A stretch of 38,334 nt of DNA from Gammaproteobacteria bacterium (GTDB taxonomy: Bacteria; Pseudomonadota; Gammaproteobacteria; Steroidobacterales; Steroidobacteraceae): the NCBI GenBank assembly GCA_028293765.1, contig JAQGOG010000149.1, positions 1 through 38,334 of the forward strand, in the 5' to 3' direction. A program made the position numbers and the translations under genes. Positions 24,436-32,558 of this stretch are shown here, in pieces; position 1 is the stretch's first letter, and every line of letters begins with the position of its first letter. The notes beneath the pieces were generated by a model. The model was not told the DNA's origin. It worked only from the letters and a program-made list of their open reading frames with translations, and made no database searches.

Positions 24436-26169
24436 TCAACGTGTCGCCAGGGGTGCTGGCGCCCGCCCGCTATCGTTCGAAGCAGTTGATTGGGTCTGTT
24501 GCGCCGGAGCTGCGCCCTTGGACGGAGCACGGACTTCCTGGAACGTATGAGACAGGGCAAGGGTACGCAGCAGCTCAGGTACTTTGTAGCCCGACTCCGA
24601 GAACCGGGTATCGAAATACTGCAGCAGCTCGCGATTCTTCGGGGGAACCACCGCTCCGGTGCCGTAGCTGAACAGGCGGTTCACCAGGCAGTTCGGCAGG
24701 CCGGGATTGTCATGCAGGGTCTTGGCAAGACCGGTGACATCGGCAAACATTTTACCGTCGAGGTTGCCGCTCGCGTCGATGTGGTGGCCGTTCTCCTCGG
24801 TCCGGAAGCGCCCCGCACCGTCGAAATTCTCCAAAGCCAAGCCCGTGGGGTCGGTGATGCGATGGCAGCCTGCGCAGACGGGGTTCTGCAGGTGCACCTT
24901 CACCCGATCACGCTGTGTGGGGTACTCAGACTTCGGGTTATTCAAAGCCGAGAAGTCCACATTCGCCGGCGGATTGGGCACCACCTGGCACAGCAGGATT
25001 TCGCGCAGTGCCTTGCCGCGGCGTGTCGGGGAGCTACGGCCGGGGTGTGAGTGAGTGGCCAGGAAGCTCACCTGGGTCAGCAAGCCCTGCCGCGGGCTGT
25101 CGGCGGGGAACTCATACGGCTGCCAACCCGGAGACGCGGGAATTCCGTAGAGAGCCGCCAGTGACGGCGAAATGAAGGTCGAACGCGAGGTGAACAGGTC
25201 GCGGTAGTCGCCATTCTTATGGACCAACTGGTCGACTACAGTGCGCAGTGTCTGCTCACGAGCATCCGTGCCGATCGATCCGGTGTAGAACGGATAGACC
25301 GTAGGATCCTTGGAGAGCGAGTCGAAGGCATCGAACTGGAACATATCGTCGAAGAACGCGCGGATACCCGTTTCCAGACGCGGGCTCGCCAACATGGCGT
25401 TGACTTGCTGCTCCAAGCCCTTCTTGGTCTGCAAGCTGCCGTTCTCGGCCGCATTCAGCAGAGTGTCGTCCGGTGCAGCATTCCACAAAAAGAAGCTCAG
25501 ACGCGACGCCAGTGAGTGAGCATCGAGACGCATCTTGCCGGCATTGTTCGGATCAGGCTCGGCCTTTTCGACAATAAACAGAACCTCGGGTTCGATGAGC
25601 ATCGACGCCAAAGTCAGGTTCAATCCGGCGTAGAAATCCGTCAGCTTGGTGGCGGCATCGGAAGCCCTATCCGCGTAGGCAGCAACTTCCGCATTCTTCA
25701 TGGAGCGGCGATGCAGCAAGCGTCCAACACGTGTAAAGAACTGGGTCGCACAGGCTTTGTCAGCGGCCTTCTCATCGGCCGGCTTACACGGAACCAGGTA
25801 GCCGCGGTGGCTTTCATCGACCGCCTGAGCGGAAATGACAGCAGCCGCGCGTTCATACTGTTCCAGCTGGGCGCCGGTCACACCGGCTACCGCGGCACCA
25901 TTGGCCAGCAAGCCGCCATCGCGCTGCAGCGGTGCGAACTTCATTTCCATGGTAACGCTGGGTCCGAAAATGTAACCCAATGTATTCAGGTATTGTTCAG
26001 TGGTCATCAGCCGCAGATGCGGCGTCGCTGGAGGAGCTTCGGGCTCCTTCGGTCCTTTGGAACAAGCGGCAAGTGCGAGCACCGTCACAAGTGCTGCCAT
26101 GCCGCTACGCAGCCTGCTTGAAGGACTTCGCTTGCGCATAAGTCCGGTAGTTCCGATAGTCGAGTTCAC
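24436..26169 (-). CDS. DUF1587/1595/1592/1588/1585 lipoprotein with one CxxCH, copy B
   Basis: A 577-residue paralogue of 18144-19871 with the same domain order: HLRLMTTEQYLNTLGYIFGP, LASRLSFFLWNAAPDDTLLN, GRSSPTRRGKALREILLCQ, then CAGCHRITDPTGLALENFDG and PNCLVNRLFSYGTG. The lipobox is LALAAC. I chose GTG 26169 because GGGGGA lies six bases upstream and copy A uses the equivalent GTG; ATG 26139 is an alternative and ATG 26259 would add 30 unlikely residues. It is the first gene of copy B. The region to 26304 must hold its promoter, unless the receptor transcript reads through. Confidence 0.92.
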   Translation of the reverse strand: MNSTIGTTGLMRKRSPSSRLRSGMAALVTVLALAACSKGPKEPEAPPATPHLRLMTTEQYLNTLGYIFGPSVTMEMKFAPLQRDGGLLANGAAVAGVTGAQLEQYERAAAVISAQAVDESHRGYLVPCKPADEKAADKACATQFFTRVGRLLHRRSMKNAEVAAYADRASDAATKLTDFYAGLNLTLASMLIEPEVLFIVEKAEPDPNNAGKMRLDAHSLASRLSFFLWNAAPDDTLLNAAENGSLQTKKGLEQQVNAMLASPRLETGIRAFFDDMFQFDAFDSLSKDPTVYPFYTGSIGTDAREQTLRTVVDQLVHKNGDYRDLFTSRSTFISPSLAALYGIPASPGWQPYEFPADSPRQGLLTQVSFLATHSHPGRSSPTRRGKALREILLCQVVPNPPANVDFSALNNPKSEYPTQRDRVKVHLQNPVCAGCHRITDPTGLALENFDGAGRFRTEENGHHIDASGNLDGKMFADVTGLAKTLHDNPGLPNCLVNRLFSYGTGAVVPPKNRELLQYFDTRFSESGYKVPELLRTLALSHTFQEVRAPSKGAAPAQQTQSTASNDSGRAPAPLATR

Positions 26170-26304
26170 TTCGTATCCCCCACAGAACGCTCGATATGCC
26201 TTCCGGCAAGGGTCTAATGCACCATTTAAGGGGGCATCCGACTCCAAACTGTACCGCAAGGGTTCTAGATTAACGTTGCGAGTTTTTCCCCTCTTACGCG
26301 AGAA

Positions 26305-26421
26305 CTAGTCCCAGGGCTCCACGCGCCAGCCTGCATTGAAGGCCCGGCGGATACGGTCGTAGCTCAGGTTCGACTGTTCCCGGTAATAGCCGGCACCGCA
26401 GCTGCCAGCGATCATCGGGGG
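26305..26421 (-). pseudogene. Duplicated C-terminal piece of the TonB receptor gene
   Basis: Read on the minus strand: PPMIAGSCGAGYYREQSNLS, then YDRIRRAFNAGWRVEPWD and TAG at 26307-26305. It matches the last 37 residues of the receptor just upstream (PPMIPGSFGAGFYQGQSNIN, YDRIGRAFHLGWRAKF) and the DNA is similar base by base, so this is a more recent duplicate than the one at 20047-20212. It starts just beyond the receptor's terminator and has no start codon. Confidence 0.8.
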
Positions 26422-26428
26422 AGTGCCG

Positions 26429-26464
26429 CAAAAAACGAAGCGGGGAGCGGATCGACCGCTCCCC
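26429..26464 (-). terminator. Intrinsic terminator of the TonB receptor gene
   Basis: On the minus strand GGGGAGCGG-TCGAT-CCGCTCCCC, a perfect 9-bp stem, is followed by GCTTCG and a TTTTTT run. It lies 29 bases after the receptor stop. It would insulate cassette B from receptor transcription, at least in part. Confidence 0.85.
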
Positions 26465-26492
26465 TCTTTCCGTACGCGCGCGCGACCCTTCT

Positions 26493-29400
26493 TTAGAACT
26501 TCGCGCGCCAGCCGAGGTGGAAGGCCCGGCCGATACGGTCATAGTTGATGTTCGACTGTCCCTGGTAGAAGCCGGCACCGAAGCTGCCGGGAATCATCGG
26601 GGGATCTTTGTCGAACAGATTATCAACCACACCGTAGACCTCGCCCCACTTGCCGAGCATGTAATTAGCCGACAGAGAGAAGCTCTTGTATGAGTCGATG
26701 TGGTTGAAATTGGTGGTCCCGGTAGTCACTCCGTTCCCAGTCGGGCAACCGGTTGTGCACACAGTCAAGCCATTGTAGTACACGCCAGCGCTCACACCCG
26801 TCATGATCAGGGACACCGACACCGGATCCAGGCTGTAGGTCAGCGAGGTCAGGTAGCTGAACCGGGGGGAGTTCAGGATACCGGTGGTTAGGTTGGTCAC
26901 ATTCTGGATTACCCCGCGGCCGTCCAGAACACCATTGACCGGATCCTGGGTCTTCAACTTCTGGATGAAGTTAGCCATGCCATACCACTTCAACTCGCCC
27001 TTGGGCAGCGGCAGCAAGTAGTTGGCATTGACGTCGATGCCCTCTTCCTGCTGACCGGTGATGTTCTGCGGCACGTTATAGATCATGTCCACCAGGCCGG
27101 TGCCCGGGTCACGAACAACGTACTGGCAGAACCTGTCGTTGGTGAAGCACTGGTTCAGGATAGTATTCGTGGCAAGCGACGAGACCGCATTACGCACCTG
27201 AATGTTGTAGTAGTCTACCGACATGGTGTAGCCCGGGATGAAGCGCGGCTCAAACACAAAACCGAAACCCGTGGTATACGCACGCTCCGGCTGCAGCGCC
27301 GTACTACCGGCACTGGTCGTTTTCAGGAAGTACGTTTGACCGCCCCCCGGGGCGCCCGGGTCGAAGGTATTACCCGTACCCACCACACCGGTGTTGAACA
27401 ACTCGCCGAGGTTGGGAGCGCGGATGTCGAGCGACCGGGTGGCACGGAATCGGATGTCCTTGATCGGTGTCCAGGTAGCACCGACCTTCCAGGTGGTGAC
27501 CGAGCCGGAAGTGCTGTAATCCGTCTTGCGAACCCCGGCATTGAGATCCGCAGCCTTGGCAAAGGGCACATCCTTGAACAGGGGAACCACTGTCTCGAGG
27601 AAGCCTTCTGTCACATGATACTCACCAACGGTGGACTTGAAGTTGCCGGCAAAGAAGGCGCTCGCCTGATCCAGGTCGCTGACATTACCGTTCACCCATT
27701 GTTTACGCCATTCAGCCCCTAACGCAATGGAAACCGGACCCGCCCAGGTGGAGAACGGTTCACCATTGATGTTCGCGGCAGCCTGAGTCTGCCGCAACGA
27801 CATGTAGGACGAGCCATATCCCGTGACGTAGTTAAGGGCTGCCTGAGTATTCACACCCAAACCCATGGGGTTGTAAGGAACGCAACCCGCCTGAGGGGCG
27901 GCGGTTCCTTTCGCCTTGGCGTTAGCCGTTGCAATCGTGATGTAAGCCGGGTCGCAAATAATCGTGCCATTGGGGCCGACAATGGCATGCGTGGCAACGT
28001 CCCAATTCGCAGTGATCTCATCACCCGGGGTCTTGGACGTGATGTCCATCTCGTCATACCCCGCGAACGTCTCCCACTTCCAGTCGGTGCTGATGAGGTT
28101 GAACTTGCCTTCGGCGCCCAAGATAGCGCGCTTCATGGCGCGCTGATTGATGCCCTGCAAGTACCCCATATCACCATTGAAGCTGCCGAGGGTAAACGAT
28201 GAGATGTGATTGGCGGTCATCTGCGATTGCACGGATCCGGGGATGAACGGGTTGCCACTGTAGATGGGCTGCCCACCATTGTTCAGATTCGGCACCACCG
28301 AGGTATTGTGTGAATAGCTGGTGGAATATGCCAACTCCGTATAGACGTTGGTGTTGTCCGATACATCGAAACTCAAGCGCCCGTACACGTTGCGGCGGGA
28401 CAGGGGCAGATCGATCTGCGTGGTCTGATCGACGCGCGCGGTCTGCCAGTCACCACCCACCATGATCGGCCCCGGGGATGTGGGGCTGATAGCACCGAAG
28501 TTGAAAGGAGTCGGCGTGCCGCCTTGGAGGAACTGAACACCACGCAAGGGGCAGCCACCGGTCTGGATAGCCTGCGCCACACTGTACGACTTGCCGTTCA
28601 CGACGCAGGTCGTGACCAGGCCACCCAGCGTCCCATTCGCCAGCCCGCCATGCGGGGTAACGATGTACTGGGGCAGCCCCTTACCCGCGGCATAGGCCGG
28701 GTTGGTCATGAACTGCCAGTTCTGATTCGCCCACCGACGATCGCTGTTGGTGACGCCGTTGTTTTCGGTCAACTCACCGCTGACCAGCAGATGGCCGCGG
28801 CCGTCAGCGAACGTGGTTCCGGCGGTCAGAGTCGCCTTGTAATTGACGTCATCACCGAGAAAGCTCGAACCGCCCTCGACATTGGCCTTAACACCAGTGA
28901 AGTTCTTGTTGATGATGAAATTCACCACGCCTGCGAGAGCGTCTGAACCGTACGCAGCGGAAGCGCCTCCCGTCACCACTTCCACTCGCTCGATGAGGTC
29001 GCTGGGGATGACGTTGGTGTCCACGGCGCCGGCATTGACACCGGTGCCCAGGCTTGCGGGAATCATGCGCTTGCCGTCGAACAGCACCAGGGTGCGATTC
29101 GCGCCCAGACCGCGCAGGTTCACCAGATTTTCACCCGCGGTACCGGTACCCACGTTCGAAGACAGGCTGCTCGAGGAGAGGTTGCTGGAGAACTGCGGCA
29201 TGCGGGTCAGGGACTGGGCAATGGTCTTGGTCGACATCTCTTTCAGAATGTCGCTGCTCATCACCGCAACCGGTGTCGGCGCTTCAAAACCATCGGTACG
29301 CTGAATGCGTGACCCGGTAACCGTGACTTCCTGAATCGTGCCGCCAGTGTCGGCGTTCGAATCTTCCTGTGCCAGCGCGGGCCCCGCGGCAGTGGCCTCG

Positions 29401-29768
29401 CCGGCCGGCTGCTTCGCGAGCTCCGCGGCGGCGAGCCTCCTGGGCTTGGATGCGTTGGGAAGATCCTTTAATGCAACGGCCTGCTTTGGCGCTCCCTCAG
29501 GAACCTGTTGAGCATTCGTGTCAGTATCCTGGCCGTACGCCAACGCAGATGCGAACGTCGCCGCGGTGAGGAGCGAAACACCCGCAGGTGCTGCTGCGTC
29601 GTTCGCTGCGACCAGAATTGGCTTCTTGGCCACATCCGCGGCGTGCGCCGACGCAAATGTGGCGGCTGCGACGAGCGAAATACTAGCTCGCGTCAGCACA
29701 CCGTGAACATAAGCACCCACGGTCAGCTGCTGCCCACGAACCGTGCAGCGGTCGTTCGTTGTCGTCAT
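26493..29768 (-). CDS. TonB-dependent outer-membrane receptor
   Basis: A 1091-residue receptor importing a ligand through the outer membrane with TonB energy. A long N-terminal region precedes the TonB-box-like EVTVTGSRIQRTDGFEAPTP. The plug follows (DILKEMSTKTIAQSLTRMPQ, LRGLGANRTLVLFDGKRM, VEVVTGGASAAYGSDALAGV) and then a beta barrel ending in FHLGWRAKF, with the terminal Phe required by the BAM complex. The N-terminus holds two signal-peptide-like segments (SLVAAATFASAHAADVA and SLLTAATFASALAYGQD). ATG 29768 is chosen; TTG 29780 in frame is possible, and a G9 tract lies between them. It is followed by an intrinsic terminator and cassette B. It is the likely importer or sensor for that cassette; the ligand is unknown. 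Confidence 0.93.
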   Translation of the reverse strand: MTTTNDRCTVRGQQLTVGAYVHGVLTRASISLVAAATFASAHAADVAKKPILVAANDAAAPAGVSLLTAATFASALAYGQDTDTNAQQVPEGAPKQAVALKDLPNASKPRRLAAAELAKQPAGEATAAGPALAQEDSNADTGGTIQEVTVTGSRIQRTDGFEAPTPVAVMSSDILKEMSTKTIAQSLTRMPQFSSNLSSSSLSSNVGTGTAGENLVNLRGLGANRTLVLFDGKRMIPASLGTGVNAGAVDTNVIPSDLIERVEVVTGGASAAYGSDALAGVVNFIINKNFTGVKANVEGGSSFLGDDVNYKATLTAGTTFADGRGHLLVSGELTENNGVTNSDRRWANQNWQFMTNPAYAAGKGLPQYIVTPHGGLANGTLGGLVTTCVVNGKSYSVAQAIQTGGCPLRGVQFLQGGTPTPFNFGAISPTSPGPIMVGGDWQTARVDQTTQIDLPLSRRNVYGRLSFDVSDNTNVYTELAYSTSYSHNTSVVPNLNNGGQPIYSGNPFIPGSVQSQMTANHISSFTLGSFNGDMGYLQGINQRAMKRAILGAEGKFNLISTDWKWETFAGYDEMDITSKTPGDEITANWDVATHAIVGPNGTIICDPAYITIATANAKAKGTAAPQAGCVPYNPMGLGVNTQAALNYVTGYGSSYMSLRQTQAAANINGEPFSTWAGPVSIALGAEWRKQWVNGNVSDLDQASAFFAGNFKSTVGEYHVTEGFLETVVPLFKDVPFAKAADLNAGVRKTDYSTSGSVTTWKVGATWTPIKDIRFRATRSLDIRAPNLGELFNTGVVGTGNTFDPGAPGGGQTYFLKTTSAGSTALQPERAYTTGFGFVFEPRFIPGYTMSVDYYNIQVRNAVSSLATNTILNQCFTNDRFCQYVVRDPGTGLVDMIYNVPQNITGQQEEGIDVNANYLLPLPKGELKWYGMANFIQKLKTQDPVNGVLDGRGVIQNVTNLTTGILNSPRFSYLTSLTYSLDPVSVSLIMTGVSAGVYYNGLTVCTTGCPTGNGVTTGTTNFNHIDSYKSFSLSANYMLGKWGEVYGVVDNLFDKDPPMIPGSFGAGFYQGQSNINYDRIGRAFHLGWRAKF

Positions 29769-29769
29769 T

Positions 29770-29778
29770 CCCCCCCCC
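29770..29778 (-). repeat. G9 homopolymer at the receptor translation start
   Basis: On the minus strand nine G residues end one base before the receptor ATG and occupy the ribosome-binding position. Tracts of this kind can change length by slippage. If translation starts at TTG 29780 the tract is inside the coding frame. Confidence 0.6.
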
Positions 29779-29809
29779 AACCGATTTTGCGGAAAAAAGT
29801 TTGTACTCG

Positions 29810-29884
29810 TTACAGCGCGCGGCGTACCGCCATGATGACTGAGGACTGCCTGCCACCGGTCGTGCCTCGATAGTTCGTCGTCAT
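29810..29884 (-). CDS. Possible 24-residue leader peptide or receptor 5' duplicate
   Basis: ATG 29884 is preceded by GAGGGTGAATCG, a good ribosome site, and opens a 24-residue frame beginning MTTNYRGTTGGRQSS that ends 41 bases before the receptor ATG. The first codons resemble the receptor's own start (MTTTNDRCTVRGQQ), so this may be a duplicated and truncated receptor 5' end, or a leader peptide. Short length makes chance a real possibility. Confidence 0.28.
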   Translation of the reverse strand: MTTNYRGTTGGRQSSVIMAVRRAL

Positions 29885-29991
29885 CGATTCACCCTCAACT
29901 GTTCTTGTGCCAAGAATTCCGTGGGCGCAGAGCCTACACGGGTCGAGCCGCAAAAATTTCCCGAAGGTGCACCCTGTCAGGTGACGTCTCC

Positions 29992-30002
29992 GCATGATTC
30001 AT
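29992..30002. promoter_or_regulatory. GCATGATTCAT motif in the receptor/aldolase divergent region
   Basis: The 11 bases are identical to the core of the perfect palindrome at 8558-8572, here with only the left half complete. The site lies between two divergent exported-protein genes. A common Lrp-type regulator is possible. Nothing else recognisable is in 29885-30140. Confidence 0.22.
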
Positions 30003-30155
30003 CTGCCGAAGCGCGCTTCGGCGACAGTAGTTTGCGTTGCGACCTGGAGGTGTTGCAGCTCGGCCCCACCGCGGCTACCTTGAGCGCAGGCAGGCGCTGT
30101 GTTGGACGAGCGTTCGTCCTGTGTAAACTCGGTAACACCCATGGGGAAATCAGTT

Positions 30156-31163
30156 ATGCGGTCTCGTTTGATGGTTTCGATGCTGGGAGTTGTGGCGGTG
30201 AGCAGCCCATTGCTCGCCGCCACGGCGAAGCAGCAGCACTTCAACCCGGTGATACAACTGCTGGAGCAGCAACAACCCGTGATGGGTCTCTATGCGCCGA
30301 GCAATCGACGCCACGGCGGTCCGGAAGGGGCGGCGCCGCCGCCACCGGTGGGCCCGCAAAAGTCGCCGCTGGAACTGGCCCAGGAGACGGTTGCCTACAA
30401 GTCCAGTGACTTCGTGTTCAACGGCACCACGGAATACCACTTCGAGCAGACGTTTCCCGAATTCGCCATTTTCGCGAATGCTCTCAAAGAGGCAGGCCCC
30501 TTGAGCACCAGGCCGTTTGCGCACCTCGCGCACCCGATGGTCGCGAAGATTCCATTGATAGCGGCGGAGCCGACCAGGTACGTGGAGCGCATCAGCCAGG
30601 AGCTCAACGCCGGCGTGAGCGGTGTGATGTTCGTGGGTGTCGAGAGCGCGGCGGAAGTCAAACAAGGTCTCGACGCCATGCGCTTCAAGTCGCAGGGCGG
30701 CACGCGTCCGGATTCCGTGGGAGTGGCGCCGGCGTTCTGGGGCCTGTCCGAAAAGGAATACCGTCACAAGGCGGACCTGTGGCCGCTCAACCCGAAGGGT
30801 GAGCTCATCAACTGGACGATCGTCGAGAGCAAGGAAGGCCTGAAGCACGTGCGCGAGATTGCCGCGGTCAAGGGCATCGGCGTGTTGTGGCCCGGCGCAG
30901 GCACGCTGCGCGAAGTCTTCTCGTCTCCGGGACCGGATGGCAAGCCCGTGCTCGACCAGGCAGCCTGGGAGGCCGCCATTCAGCAGGTGCTCGCCGCGTG
31001 CAAGGAATTTCACGTGGCCTGCGGTTTCCCGGCCGGCCCGAACGACGTCGAGATGCGCATGAAGCAGGGTTTCAGCGTGTTTGTGAGTCAGTGGAATGAC
31101 GCCGGTTTCAAGGCAGTGGAGCTCGGCCGCAAGGCGGGTAACCGCCCGGTCGCCATCGAGTAG
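30156..31163 (+). CDS. Exported HpcH/HpaI aldolase-like protein
   Basis: A 335-residue protein whose fold follows the HpcH/HpaI (class II aldolase/citrate lyase) family: ELNAGVSGVMFVGVESAAEV, TIVESKEGLKHVREI, GIGVLWPGAGTLREVF and a closing GFSVFVSQWNDAGFKAVELG. It differs in two ways. It has a signal peptide (MRSRLMVSMLGVVAVSSPLL), whereas the family is cytosolic. By hand alignment the metal-binding Glu survives (VESKEG) but the Asp of GPADL and the DGEH histidine region are altered. It may have a changed reaction or none. I chose ATG 30156, which has GGGGA eight bases upstream; ATG 30141 is an alternative. It is divergent from the TonB receptor. Confidence 0.85.
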   Translation: MRSRLMVSMLGVVAVSSPLLAATAKQQHFNPVIQLLEQQQPVMGLYAPSNRRHGGPEGAAPPPPVGPQKSPLELAQETVAYKSSDFVFNGTTEYHFEQTFPEFAIFANALKEAGPLSTRPFAHLAHPMVAKIPLIAAEPTRYVERISQELNAGVSGVMFVGVESAAEVKQGLDAMRFKSQGGTRPDSVGVAPAFWGLSEKEYRHKADLWPLNPKGELINWTIVESKEGLKHVREIAAVKGIGVLWPGAGTLREVFSSPGPDGKPVLDQAAWEAAIQQVLAACKEFHVACGFPAGPNDVEMRMKQGFSVFVSQWNDAGFKAVELGRKAGNRPVAIE

Positions 31164-31175
31164 CGACGCACCCGT

Positions 31176-31202
31176 ACCGCTGGCCGTGCTGCGGCCAGCG
31201 GT
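31176..31202. terminator. Hairpin between convergent aldolase-like and Lrp genes
   Basis: ACCGCTGGCC and GGCCAGCGGT form a perfect 10-bp stem with a seven-base loop between the two stops. It has no long T-run on either side but its site fits a shared bidirectional terminator. Confidence 0.6.
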
Positions 31203-31223
31203 TATCCTGCGGACGCCACGCGA

Positions 31224-31796
31224 CTAGCGCCGCAGCGGTAATGCCGTCGTCGCCTTTATTTCCGTGACTGCGACGAATGAGTTCACCTCACGGATGTTAG
31301 GCAGGAGCGACAGCTTGTCGAAGAAGAATTTCTGGTATGCGTCCATGTCCGCCGCCACGACGCGCAGCATGAAGTCATAAACGCCGAGGATGACGTGGCA
31401 TTCCATGACTTCCGGAAAGGCGCGGATGGCCTGCGAGAATTCCAGCAGGTTGTCCTTGTCGTTGCGCACGACTTTGACGTGCACGAACAGTTGGGTGCGC
31501 AGATTGAGCTTCTGGCGGTTGAGTATGGCCACGATCTTGGAAATGTAGCCTTCGTCCTTCAGCCGCTGGATCCGTCGCCAACACGGCGATTGCGAGAGTC
31601 CGACGACGTCGGCCACCTCGGCCGCCGAAAGGGCCGCGTCGTCCTGCAGGACGGCGAGAATTTTCATGTCGATCTTGTCCAGACCTGTCACGACCTGCGG
31701 CGCGCCCTCGTAACCCGGATCGCTCGTCGGCAGGAACGGTCCGTACCAGAGCGGAGCCGGGCGGGAATTCGCAGTCGGCGTCGTCATCTTGCTCAT
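31224..31796 (-). CDS. Lrp/AsnC-family transcriptional regulator, second copy
   Basis: A 190-residue paralogue of the bkd-linked regulator. After a 33-residue Pro-rich N-terminal extension comes LDKIDMKILAVLQDDAALSA, the HTH GLSQSPCWRRIQRLKDEGYI and the RAM domain (EVMECHVILGVYDFMLRVVA, ending TEIKATTALPLRR). The recognition helix GLSQSPCWRRI is identical to that of the first copy, so both may bind the same sites. ATG 31796 has AAGG nine bases upstream; GTG 31805 and ATG 31787 are alternatives. It is convergent with the aldolase-like gene, and GCATGC repeats lie in its upstream region. The target is unknown. Confidence 0.94.
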   Translation of the reverse strand: MSKMTTPTANSRPAPLWYGPFLPTSDPGYEGAPQVVTGLDKIDMKILAVLQDDAALSAAEVADVVGLSQSPCWRRIQRLKDEGYISKIVAILNRQKLNLRTQLFVHVKVVRNDKDNLLEFSQAIRAFPEVMECHVILGVYDFMLRVVAADMDAYQKFFFDKLSLLPNIREVNSFVAVTEIKATTALPLRR

Positions 31797-31880
31797 CGTC
31801 AGCACCCTTCAAATGAGTGAACTTGTTCGCGCGGGGCATGCATTTAGGGGCTGACGTTACGGCGCGCTGTGCTGCATGCA

Positions 31881-31924
31881 CCACCCACGATAAGGTGCGG
31901 CTCGCCTAGCCATATCGTGGGTGG
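31881..31924. repeat. Perfect 12-bp inverted repeat with nested stem
   Basis: CCACCCACGATA (31881-31892) and TATCGTGGGTGG (31913-31924) pair exactly across a 20-base loop that itself contains GGCT/AGCC. It lies between the receiver-only gene's stop and the Lrp gene's start, 85 bases upstream of the latter. It could end the receiver transcript or be a regulator site; there is no T-run. Confidence 0.5.
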
Positions 31925-31954
31925 CGGCGCGTTCCCTCGCCGCTGAGGCTCGTA

Positions 31955-32362
31955 CTAACCCCTTTGGGGAATCGCCGCTCCCGCATGCGCTTCGTGAATG
32001 ATCGCGAGTACTTCGATCATCGCCATGCCTTTGTGCATAAATGCGCGCGCACCCGCCGCCAGGGCACGCTGGATCTGGGCATCGTCGGCATCCGTAGCCA
32101 TCACCACGATGCGCGCATCGCGAAATTCCCGGCGGATCGCGACGACGGCCTCCACACCCGTCATGCCAGGAAGGTGCAGATCCATCAGCGTGACGTGGGG
32201 CCGATGCTTGCGGTAGGCACCGATGGCGTCCTCGCCGTTGGTGACCTCGGCCACGAGCTCCATCTTCGAATCGTTCGCCAACACAGCAGACAGCCCCTGC
32301 CGGATGATCGGATGGTCATCGACGCACATCACCAGGATGCGAGAAGAGGTAACTGCTGTCAT
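31955..32362 (-). CDS. Receiver-only response regulator (output domain lost)
   Basis: A 135-residue protein closely similar to the receiver part of the NarL-type regulator next door: VMCVDDHPIIRQGLSAVLA, phosphoacceptor Asp61 in LMDLHLPGMTGVEAV and the Lys in FMHKGMAM. It stops at HEAHAGAAIPQRG, exactly where the linker to the LuxR helix-turn-helix would start, so no DNA-binding domain remains. It probably acts as a phosphate sink or by protein contacts. ATG 32362 fits the paralogue's start. It is 196 bases from the preceding gene and so has its own promoter. It may be a duplicate that lost its 3' part. Confidence 0.88.
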   Translation of the reverse strand: MTAVTSSRILVMCVDDHPIIRQGLSAVLANDSKMELVAEVTNGEDAIGAYRKHRPHVTLMDLHLPGMTGVEAVVAIRREFRDARIVVMATDADDAQIQRALAAGARAFMHKGMAMIEVLAIIHEAHAGAAIPQRG

Positions 32363-32558
32363 TGAGGTGCCAGCCTGACCAGGCAGGCGCAAGAAATGCG
32401 GTTTGACGTGTCAGGACGATACGGTCAGTGTGGCGCGGACACCACCCGGAGTCGCGCAGAACAGCGCTAGCCAAATTGCGTCAGGAAGGGGATTCCCCAT
32501 TGGCGCAGGACGCCGGGTAACTCGTTTTGGGGTACTGGCGACTACCCGCTACGGCCTG

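Larger units (their letters stand above)
20274..26169 (-). repeat. Cassette copy B of the tandem four-gene duplication
   Basis: Same four genes and order as 14254-19871. It differs in having a 147-base gap between the DUF1552 and PF03640 genes, where copy A has a four-base overlap, and in being directly downstream of the complete TonB receptor. Confidence 0.9.
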
